In this document: positions 1 through 5,572 of the stretch, piece by piece
How the letters are laid out: every line of letters begins with the position of its first letter
How positions within the stretch are numbered: the stretch's first letter is position 1
DNA from: Candidatus Didemnitutus sp.
Lineage (GTDB): Bacteria > Verrucomicrobiota > Verrucomicrobiia > Opitutales > Opitutaceae
Reading direction: 5' to 3'
Assembly (NCBI GenBank): GCA_030682505.1
Contig: JAUXOH010000166.1
Location: 1-10,670 of the forward strand
DNA length: 10,670 nucleotides
Translations under genes and position numbers: made by a program
The notes under the pieces: generated by a model
Told to the model about the DNA's origin: nothing
Database searches by the model: none
Seen by the model: the letters and a program-made list of their open reading frames with translations, nothing else

Positions 1-1043
1 ACCCGCGCGCAGCAATCGATGTTGTTCGTGCCAAGCACGACGCGCGCGAATTTCTGGGCGACGAAATTTTCCTCGTTGGTGCCGCGGGCGGAGCTGAGCA
101 CGCCGATGCTGTCGGGACCGTGTTGCGCGGCGATGGCGGCAAAGCGTTCGGCGATGTGGTGGAGCACCTCGTCCCAGCTCACGTCCTGCCATTGGCCGTC
201 GCGCCGGATCATCGGCGAGACAATGCGCTCCTTGGCGTAGACGTAGTCGAAGGCATAGCGGCCCTTCACGCAGGTGTGACCGTGATTGCTCGGGCCGTCG
301 GAGGGACGGATGGTGGTGATCAGGCCGTTGCGCGTGCCCACATTCACCTCACAACCGGTGCCGCAGTAGGAGCAGATGGTCTTGGTCCACTCCGTGGGCA
401 TGCCGCGGGCGAGCACGGTGATGTCCTCCAGCGCGCCCGACGGACACGTGTCAACGCACGCTCCGCAACTCACGCAGCCACCGTCGAGCAGCGTCTCGCC
501 CCGGATGGGCAGGATGCGCGTGTCGCCGCCGCGGTCCCACGCCTTCCACACAAACTGTCCCTGCACCTCGTCACAGATCCGCACGCAGCGGAAGCACGTT
601 ACGCATTGGGACATGTCGACGTTGATGTAGGGATGCGAAGCATCCTGCATCACCGGCGCACCCGGCTGGGGAATCGCGTACGAGCCGCCGGCCTTGACGT
701 CGTAGTCGCGCAGGTAGCGGTGAAATTCCTTTTCCGGAAACTGCCCGACGGCCTCCGCGGGGTAATCCTTGGCCAGCAGCCCGAGCAGTGTTTTGCGCAC
801 GCCCTGCACGGCGGGGGAGTGGGTCAGGATCTCCATGTCGGCGCGGAGCGGCGTGTTGCACGCCGTGGCCAGGCCGGCCATGCCCTTGACCTCGACCGAA
901 CAGAGCCGGCACGAACCGTAGGGCTTGAGCCGGTCGTCGTGACACAGCGTCGGCACGCCGACTTCGATCTGCCGCAGCGCGTCATTGATCGTGAGTCCCT
1001 CGGAGAACTCGTGCGCCTGACCGTTGATGGTTACTTGAAGCAT
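1..1043 (-). CDS. Formate dehydrogenase alpha subunit (NuoG/FdhF-like molybdopterin oxidoreductase), N-terminal 347 residues
   Basis: This is the catalytic subunit of a soluble NAD-linked formate dehydrogenase (FdsA/FdhF type). It is cut by the left edge, so the active-site Cys/Sec is not visible. Reading from the ATG at 1043, the order is: a plant-type [2Fe-2S] domain with Cys34, Cys45, Cys48 and Cys62; two ferredoxin-like [4Fe-4S] motifs of form C-x2-C-x2-C-x3-C at 147-157 and 190-200; then the start of the molybdopterin domain with its own cluster at Cys224, Cys227, Cys231 and Cys258, followed by Lys260. These features are seen directly. The His/Cys [4Fe-4S] motif that many NuoG/FdsA proteins have between the first two domains is not visible (residues 75-140 have no Cys). 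The start overlaps the upstream NuoF-like gene by 13 bases, which implies one operon and coupled translation. The intact molybdopterin-domain cluster and the NuoF partner favour formate dehydrogenase over complex I NuoG. The substrate remains inference because the active site is outside the window. Confidence 0.87.
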   Translation of the reverse strand, partial: MLQVTINGQAHEFSEGLTINDALRQIEVGVPTLCHDDRLKPYGSCRLCSVEVKGMAGLATACNTPLRADMEILTHSPAVQGVRKTLLGLLAKDYPAEAVGQFPEKEFHRYLRDYDVKAGGSYAIPQPGAPVMQDASHPYINVDMSQCVTCFRCVRICDEVQGQFVWKAWDRGGDTRILPIRGETLLDGGCVSCGACVDTCPSGALEDITVLARGMPTEWTKTICSYCGTGCEVNVGTRNGLITTIRPSDGPSNHGHTCVKGRYAFDYVYAKERIVSPMIRRDGQWQDVSWDEVLHHIAERFAAIAAQHGPDSIGVLSSARGTNEENFVAQKFARVVLGTNNIDCCAR

Positions 1044-2539
1044 GGTTCGATTTCCGTGGGGTAGTAGCGCAAAATGGATTCAGCGAAGCGGGCGAGGCCG
1101 GTGCCGTGACCGCAGAGGCTGGTGAGCTTCAAGGCGGTGACGAGTTCGTGACACTCCTGCAGGTCCGCTTTCGTGGCTTGGCCGGCCAAGGCGTGGGTGA
1201 AGAGCTTCTCGACCCGTCCGCTCCCACTGCGGCACGGCGTGCATTTGCCACAGGATTCGTAGGCGCCGAAGGAGAAGACGTGTTCCACCAGTTCGGGAAT
1301 GGAGGTGTGCTCGTCGAACGCCACCACGCCACCATGGCCGACGCCCGCGCCGATCGCGGCGAGTTCCTCGAACCCGAGCGGGGTGTCGAGCAGGTGCGGC
1401 GGGATCATGCCGATGATCGGACCGCCGATGAGGACGCCCTTCAACTTGCCGCCGTCGCGCAGTCCGCCGCCGATCTCCTCGACGATGTGGCGCACCGTGA
1501 CGCCAAACTCGACCTCGTAAAGGCCGGGCCGGTTGAACAGCGAGTTGAGCGAAAGCGCCTTTGTGCCTCGGCTTTTGGAAAACCCCAGGGCGGCATAGGC
1601 GTCGCCGCCCTGCGTGACGATCCACGGCACACTGACGAGGGTCTCGACGTTGTTGACCAGCGTGGGCCGGTCGAAGAGTCCACGCTCGGTCGGGTAGGGT
1701 GGGCGCGCCATGACCTCGGGGCGGTTGCCCTCGATGGAGCGCAGGAGCGACGTTTCCTCGCCGCACACATAGCTGCCGTGGCCGAGATAGACTTCGAGAT
1801 CGAAGGAGAATTCGGTGCCGCCAATGCGTGAGCCCAGCCAACCGGCGTCGCGGGCCTCGGCGAGCGCGGCGTTGAGCACCACTCCGGCCAGCGGGTATTC
1901 GGCGCGGAGATAGATGTAACCCTTGCTGGCGCCGACGGCGTAGGCAGCGAGGATCATGCCTTCGATCAACGCGTGCGGATCATCTTCCATCAGGTAACGG
2001 TCGATGTAGGCCCCGGCATCGCCCTCGTCGGCGTTGGCGACGACATATTTTTGCCCTGCCGGTTGCGTCGCAACGGCGCGCCACTTGCGTCCGGTCGGGA
2101 AACCCGCGCCGCCGCGTCCGCGCAGGCCCGAGGCGTCGACCGCGGCCAGCACCCGTTCGGCGGGCGCCGTGAAGGCGAGACCAAGGGCGGCATAACCTCC
2201 CGAGGCGCGGTAGGCCGCGAGGGTGCGCGCTCCCCCGGCGGCGATGCGACCCAGCACGATGCCGTGTGGTGAAAAAACCTTTACGGGCGGCCGCGGTTTC
2301 TTCTGCCCCTTGGCGGGCGCGGCAAAGCACTCGCCGAGACAGTACACGCGCGGACTTTGCGCCGCCGCCTCGGTCCAGCGCGCGGGATTGAAGTGCCGGG
2401 CGGCAAAGCACGCCGTGCCCTGGCAGGCCTTGCCCGCGTGTTCATGCTGCGGAAGGTGATAGAACGATTTGACATCCGCCGACAGGGGGCGGGGCACGTC
2501 GTTGCCGGGAAGATGGCAGGGAGAAGGGAAAGCGGGCAT
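1031..2539 (-). CDS. NAD-binding NuoF/FdsB-like subunit with short NuoE-like N-terminal segment (formate dehydrogenase beta)
   Basis: The 502-residue protein carries electrons between the alpha subunit and NAD+ in the cytoplasm. Visible NuoF landmarks are the glycine-rich FMN/NADH motif GRGGAGFPTGRKW at 141-153, the ADEGDAG motif near 170-176, YVCGEE at 257-262, and the C-terminal [4Fe-4S] ligands Cys430, Cys433, Cys436 and Cys476 (SCGKCTPC ... SLCG). The N-terminal 80 residues contain C-x4-C (39/44) and C-x3-C (67/71, in CLGEC). That is the ligand pattern of the NuoE thioredoxin-like [2Fe-2S] domain, but with only 22 residues between the pairs, against about 35 as I recall for NuoE. No separate NuoE/FdsG gene lies upstream, because the next gene is divergent. 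The ATG at 2539 was chosen because it keeps the NuoE-like segment whole. No clear Shine-Dalgarno precedes it, and a GTG 14 codons later is an alternative. The stop lies inside the alpha-subunit gene. Family assignment is firm; the formate role comes from the partner gene. Confidence 0.9.
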   Translation of the reverse strand: MPAFPSPCHLPGNDVPRPLSADVKSFYHLPQHEHAGKACQGTACFAARHFNPARWTEAAAQSPRVYCLGECFAAPAKGQKKPRPPVKVFSPHGIVLGRIAAGGARTLAAYRASGGYAALGLAFTAPAERVLAAVDASGLRGRGGAGFPTGRKWRAVATQPAGQKYVVANADEGDAGAYIDRYLMEDDPHALIEGMILAAYAVGASKGYIYLRAEYPLAGVVLNAALAEARDAGWLGSRIGGTEFSFDLEVYLGHGSYVCGEETSLLRSIEGNRPEVMARPPYPTERGLFDRPTLVNNVETLVSVPWIVTQGGDAYAALGFSKSRGTKALSLNSLFNRPGLYEVEFGVTVRHIVEEIGGGLRDGGKLKGVLIGGPIIGMIPPHLLDTPLGFEELAAIGAGVGHGGVVAFDEHTSIPELVEHVFSFGAYESCGKCTPCRSGSGRVEKLFTHALAGQATKADLQECHELVTALKLTSLCGHGTGLARFAESILRYYPTEIEPCFK

Positions 2540-2674
2540 GAGTAGACGCGTGGAACGCCCGGCCAGATGCTGTTTAACCCTTTCGGAGTTTCAATCCCGG
2601 AGTGTTGGACGGTTGACCGGCCCGAGGCGACTCGCACCCAGCCAAGGACTCGCGCCCCGAGATTTCCGTGGTTC

Positions 2675-2712
2675 GTGAACTATTCTCATTGAGGCGCCGC
2701 GCGGTTGGTCAA
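2675..2712 (-). promoter_or_regulatory. Candidate promoter of the formate dehydrogenase pair
   Basis: On the minus strand TTGACC (2712-2707) is a good -35 box. GAGAAT (2687-2682) lies 19 bases downstream as a possible -10 box. This would start transcription near 2675 and give a leader of about 135 bases. The spacing is long and the -10 match only partial, so this is a weak call. It lies in the 186-base gap between the divergent genes, where I saw no better promoter. Confidence 0.22.
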
Positions 2713-2725
2713 CGATTCGGTCGCC

Positions 2726-3049
2726 ATGAAGAAAACTTTCCCCCTCCAGGCTCCCGGCAAAGATGACGCGCGCGTGCGCGACAAGATCCGCCATGAGGTG
2801 AACAAGGCCGTGCGCCGGGCCCGGCGGAAACCGCCGCAAGAGGGCTTCAAGGGCTGGGACTTTGCGTGCAAGGTCGGCGTGAACGAGGCCAATGCGGTGA
2901 TCCGGACGCTCAAGGAAATCGCCACGGAAATCGACCTCGTCGCCGCCACCGGCGTGAAGCAAATCTATCTCGAGATCACGCCGATCCCGGCGCGCCGCAT
3001 CCCGGTCGTCAGCGAGGAATTCCCCGCGGGTGAGCGCCCGGCGCGTTGA
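2726..3049 (+). CDS. Small DUF6172-like protein
   Basis: This 107-residue basic protein begins MKKTFPLQ and continues with a Lys/Arg-rich helix (residues about 15-40), then a GFKGWDFACKVG segment. This pattern, an MKKTF start followed by a basic stretch and a WDFxCK motif, is what I recall for the DUF6172 family of about 100 residues. Its function is unknown. The C-terminal half reads as a compact alpha/beta domain ending in a proline-rich ITPIPARRIPVV strand. I chose the ATG at 2726 because it gives the family-typical N-terminus. An in-frame TTG at 2705 would add seven unconvincing residues. No strong Shine-Dalgarno is visible for either. The gene is single, divergent from the formate dehydrogenase genes and convergent with the prohibitin operon. 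Its stop codon sits inside a strong hairpin. No nucleic-acid function should be read from its basic character alone. Confidence 0.75.
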   Translation: MKKTFPLQAPGKDDARVRDKIRHEVNKAVRRARRKPPQEGFKGWDFACKVGVNEANAVIRTLKEIATEIDLVAATGVKQIYLEITPIPARRIPVVSEEFPAGERPAR

Positions 3050-3065
3050 CCGACGGTCGACGCGC
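3041..3065. terminator. Bidirectional terminator-like hairpin between convergent genes
   Basis: Positions 3041-3051 and 3055-3065 form an 11-base-pair stem with one G.T wobble and a three-base GAC loop. It lies at the meeting point of the plus-strand DUF6172-like gene and the minus-strand prohibitin/YjdM operon. It includes the stop codon of the former (3047-3049) and ends 18 bases from the yjdM stop. A smaller 5-bp hairpin (3065-3081) abuts it. There is no T-tract on either strand, so termination is inferred from stem strength and position. Confidence 0.6.
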
Positions 3066-3082
3066 GGGTGCGGCTGACCCGA

Positions 3083-3406
3083 TCAGGCCTTCTTCACGAA
3101 GCAGGCTTTGAGTGCAAAGCCGACTCCGTCGATCTTGCAGTCGATCTCGTGGTCGCCTTCGACGAGGCGGATGTTCTTCGCCTTGCTGCCGGCCTTGAGA
3201 ACTTGGGCGCCGCCCAGCTTCAGGTCTTTGATCACGGTGATCGAATCGCCTTCGGCCAGCACATTGCCGTGGGCGTCCTTCACCACCCGGACCGCCTCGG
3301 GCGCCGTGTCCTTCGGCCACTCATGACCGCAGGTGGCGCATTCCCAGTGCCGAGGGTAGCTGTGTACGTCGTCGAGCGTGCAGACGGGACAGGGAAGTTT
3401 GGCCAT
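3083..3406 (-). CDS. yjdM: YjdM/PhnA-family zinc-ribbon protein
   Basis: The 107-residue protein matches E. coli YjdM (old name PhnA) along its whole length. It has an N-terminal zinc ribbon with Cys6-x2-Cys9 and Cys23-x2-Cys26, then the signature segments VKDAHGN, DSITVIKDLKL, KNIRLVEGDHEIDCKIDG and the family-typical FVKKA end. YjdM is a small cytosolic protein of unclear role. The name PhnA is historical and does not mean phosphonoacetate hydrolase, which is a different enzyme. It is the last gene of the prohibitin operon: its ATG lies six bases after the stop of the small membrane-protein gene. No strong Shine-Dalgarno is visible, so expression may depend on upstream translation. Identity is secure; why it travels with prohibitins is not known. 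Confidence 0.93.
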   Translation of the reverse strand: MAKLPCPVCTLDDVHSYPRHWECATCGHEWPKDTAPEAVRVVKDAHGNVLAEGDSITVIKDLKLGGAQVLKAGSKAKNIRLVEGDHEIDCKIDGVGFALKACFVKKA

Positions 3407-3412
3407 CTGCGC

Positions 3413-3619
3413 CTAATCGCGAGGTGGCTTGGGGCGACGACCGACGCCCCAAATCAGCCAGACGGCCAGCGCGACCAGCAAAATCAGCCACCAGAGGTAG
3501 CGAATCTCCCTCGCCGCCCCTTCCACGAATTTCAGCGTGGAAGGAAACATGACCAACAGTCCGCCGCCCACAATCAGCAGCACGAGCAACTGAAGACCCG
3601 CACGTGTCCGGGGATTCAT
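3413..3619 (-). CDS. Small two-helix membrane protein, third gene of the prohibitin operon
   Basis: This 68-residue protein has two clear hydrophobic helices, about residues 9-25 and 41-58, joined by a charged 15-residue loop. It has Arg-rich tails at both ends (R4, R6; R61, R62, K64, R67). By the positive-inside rule both ends should face the cytoplasm, making a membrane hairpin; the second helix is tryptophan-rich. Its ATG overlaps the stop of the second prohibitin gene as ATGA (3616-3619), and yjdM starts six bases after its stop, so it is almost certainly translated as part of this operon. I do not recognise a named family. A helper or partner of the prohibitin complex is an inference from coupling only. 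It is short, but the overlap, the clean topology and the lack of a better competing frame support it as real. Confidence 0.75.
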   Translation of the reverse strand: MNPRTRAGLQLLVLLIVGGGLLVMFPSTLKFVEGAAREIRYLWWLILLVALAVWLIWGVGRRPKPPRD

Positions 3620-4512
3620 CGCGACTTGACGGGTGGCACCGTGCGGCCCGCCCGCACGGGAGTGGGGGAAGCGCGTTGATTGAGTTCTTCCAGCGACAGC
3701 AGGATGTTGCTCTCGCCGCCGCCGACCACGAGGGGCGAACGGCCGTTCCAGTTCTGCAGGATCTGCAACTTGATGAAGTCGGGATTGGCGCGCAGCGCGG
3801 TGCCGCGAACCTGGATGGCCTCGGCTTCGCCCTTGGCGCGAATGATGGCCGTGTCGGCCTCGATCTGCGCCTTGAGCTGGGTGAACTTGGCCTTCTCGGC
3901 TTCCTGCTCCTGCACCATCTTCATCTCGATCGCCGTTTCGAGTTCGGGCGAGAGGGCGAGGTTGAAGATGACGAGATCGACCACATCGAGAAAATCGCTG
4001 CCGATCTTCTTTCGCGCCAATTCCAGCGCGCGGGTCTTGATCGCCTCGCGGTTCTTTACGATCTGCTCGGCGCTTTGCGTGGCGGCGACCTCCTTCAACG
4101 CCTCCTGCACGCGGGGCGCGATCAGGTTGTCAAAGGGTTCGCCGGCATACTCCTGGAAAATCTTCACCACCGAGTGCTGTGGCACGCGGTAGAGGACATG
4201 CACTTCCATCTTTACCTGCTGCAAATCCGAGGAATAGCACTCGGCGGGCATCGGGCGGGTTTGCTGCCGGATCGAGATCGGCTGGATGTGCGTGATGAAC
4301 GGCTGCCGAAAACCAAAGCCCTCGGGCTTGAAATCGGGCGAAACCGTGCCGAGTGTCACGGCGACGCCGCGGGTGCCGGGCTGCACGACATAGGTCGCGG
4401 CTGAAAATAGCACGACGACCGAGAAGACGAGAATGGCAACGCCAAGGAGGCGCTTGACGACCCGGGGGTCGAGTTCGCTGTCGTTGGATCCACCGAATTT
4501 GGGTGAGCTCAT
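3616..4512 (-). CDS. Prohibitin-family (SPFH/Band 7) membrane protein, second paralogue
   Basis: The 298-residue protein has a cytoplasmic N-terminus of about 20 residues, one transmembrane helix at 22-40, then an SPFH/Band 7 domain beginning YVVQPGTRGV and a long charged coiled-coil ending in LVVGG. Prohibitin-type features include the FKPEGFGF segment, IRQQTRPM, YSSDLQQVKMEV, VLYRVP, PRVQEALKEV, the KMVQEQEAEKAKF coiled-coil and KGEAEAIQVRG. Proteins of this family form ring-like oligomers at the membrane and chaperone membrane proteases or organise membrane domains. The partner here is unknown. The ATG at 4512 is fixed by a strong GGAGG (4520-4524) seven bases upstream. The longer open frame above it would overlap the first prohibitin gene and adds Arg/His-rich noise. 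The start overlaps the stop of the first paralogue by ATGA, which argues for balanced hetero-oligomer synthesis. The C-terminal tail (RASPTPVRAG...) is Pro/Arg-rich. Confidence 0.93.
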   Translation of the reverse strand: MSSPKFGGSNDSELDPRVVKRLLGVAILVFSVVVLFSAATYVVQPGTRGVAVTLGTVSPDFKPEGFGFRQPFITHIQPISIRQQTRPMPAECYSSDLQQVKMEVHVLYRVPQHSVVKIFQEYAGEPFDNLIAPRVQEALKEVAATQSAEQIVKNREAIKTRALELARKKIGSDFLDVVDLVIFNLALSPELETAIEMKMVQEQEAEKAKFTQLKAQIEADTAIIRAKGEAEAIQVRGTALRANPDFIKLQILQNWNGRSPLVVGGGESNILLSLEELNQRASPTPVRAGRTVPPVKSR

Positions 4513-5345
4513 TTCGATTCCTCCAAGTTTGCCGCTTTCTTGCCGGTGCTGAAATCGCCCAAGGGCAACATCATGTTGGCGCCCGTGGCGCCGGGACCGA
4601 CGACGAGTGGCGTCACGCCGTCCCAACGTTCAATGATCTGCAATTCGAGCACGTTGGGGTTCTCCTGCATCGCTTTCCCGCGGAGGATGATTGATTCGGC
4701 TTCGCCCTTCGCCTTGATCACGACCGTGCTCGCTTCTGTCTGGGCCTGCTGCTGGGCGAAGCGCGAACGAGCGGCTTCCTGCTCCTGCACCATCTTGGCT
4801 TCAATCGCATTTTCCAGCGCCCGGGTGAGGTTGATGTCCTCGAGCACGATATCCTCGATCACGAGTACATGGCCGATTTTGTTCCGGGCGGCCTCGAGCG
4901 CCTGGCTCTTCACTTCCTCGCGCTTCTGCACGATCAACTCGGCGGAGCGGCGGGCGGTGATTTCGTTGAGCGCCTCGGCCACGCGGGGCTTGATGAGCGA
5001 CTCGAAAGGCGCGCCCCAATAGTCGCGGAAAACCGAGACGACGGAACTTTCCGGCACGCGATAGAGAACGCGCACCGCGATCTTTACCTGCTGCAAGTCC
5101 GACGAATAGCAGTCGGCCACCATCTTGGCGGTCTGCTGCCGGATGAGTTGCGGAGCAATGGTGGTGACGAATGGCAGTTTGAGGCCAAAGCCCTCGGGTT
5201 TGAAGCCCGGCGTGACGCGGCCCAACATGACTTCGACTCCACGGTGGCCCGGTTCGACCACGTAAGTGCCAGAGGCCACCGCGATGATCACAACAAAAAT
5301 CAGCAGCGCCCCTCCGACGAGTCCGGCAATTCCCTTAGTAGGCAT
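4509..5345 (-). CDS. Prohibitin-family (SPFH/Band 7) membrane protein, first paralogue
   Basis: This 278-residue protein has one N-terminal transmembrane helix (about 6-26), an SPFH/Band 7 domain starting YVVEPGHRGVEVMLG, and a C-terminal coiled-coil rich in Gln, Glu and Ala (KMVQEQEAARSRFAQQQAQ). It shares FKPEGFG, IRQQT, YSSDLQQVK, VLYRVP, IKPRVAEAL, KMVQEQEA and LVVG blocks with the next gene, so the two are tandem duplicates that have diverged. Like HflK/HflC or eukaryotic PHB1/PHB2 they probably assemble together; that is inference. The ATG at 5345 has GGAGA (5355-5359) nine bases upstream and gives the membrane helix at the expected place. The open frame continues far upstream to 5918, but that part is Arg/Pro/Ser-rich and antisense to the 3' end of the Tgt-fusion gene, so I reject it. 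First gene of the operon; its promoter should lie in 5346-5572. Confidence 0.93.
   Translation of the reverse strand: MPTKGIAGLVGGALLIFVVIIAVASGTYVVEPGHRGVEVMLGRVTPGFKPEGFGLKLPFVTTIAPQLIRQQTAKMVADCYSSDLQQVKIAVRVLYRVPESSVVSVFRDYWGAPFESLIKPRVAEALNEITARRSAELIVQKREEVKSQALEAARNKIGHVLVIEDIVLEDINLTRALENAIEAKMVQEQEAARSRFAQQQAQTEASTVVIKAKGEAESIILRGKAMQENPNVLELQIIERWDGVTPLVVGPGATGANMMLPLGDFSTGKKAANLEESK
4520..4524 (-). promoter_or_regulatory. Strong Shine-Dalgarno setting the start of the second prohibitin gene
   Basis: GGAGG on the minus strand, seven bases before the ATG at 4512, lies inside the last codons of the first prohibitin gene. It is the clearest ribosome site in the window. It rules out the longer upstream in-frame start. 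Confidence 0.8.
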
Positions 5346-5572
5346 GATTTGAATTCTCCATTTATCGCATGGTCGGTCGGGCCGCAGCTTGGCGCAAGGG
5401 GTTTCGGACAACGCCCGAACGATTTTCAGGCGGGGCGAAGTCACGTCTCCTTTTCTAGTCTCGCGCGGCAAATTGCGGATGGCCGCTGATCCTGGCCGCG
5501 AAGGCGGACTTCGCCTCTTCGGCGAGCCCGACTGGATACTGCGCGTCGCTGCGGCCCCACCGGGTGAGCCAC
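5346..5572. other. Intergenic gap between the Tgt fusion and the prohibitin operon
   Basis: This 227-base gap should hold the end of the Tgt-fusion transcript and the prohibitin promoter, both on the minus strand. I see a 6-bp stem with a five-base loop (GCGAAG/CTTCGC, 5498-5514) about 60 bases past the tgt stop, a weak terminator candidate without a T-tract. I see a small TTCGG/CCGAA dyad near 5403-5420. I could not find a convincing -35/-10 pair. The Shine-Dalgarno GGAGA at 5355-5359 belongs to the first prohibitin gene. Confidence 0.4.

Noticed and set aside
120..1064. Long plus-strand open frame (314 codons) opposite the formate dehydrogenase alpha gene
   Set aside because: It is antisense to a protein with four well-formed Fe-S motif sets. 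Its own translation is rich in Arg, Gly, His and Val with no domain, a common shadow in GC-rich DNA.
5498..5514. 6-bp hairpin as the terminator of the Tgt-fusion gene
   Set aside because: The stem is short with no U-tract and such stems are common at this GC content. It is mentioned only in the intergenic entry.
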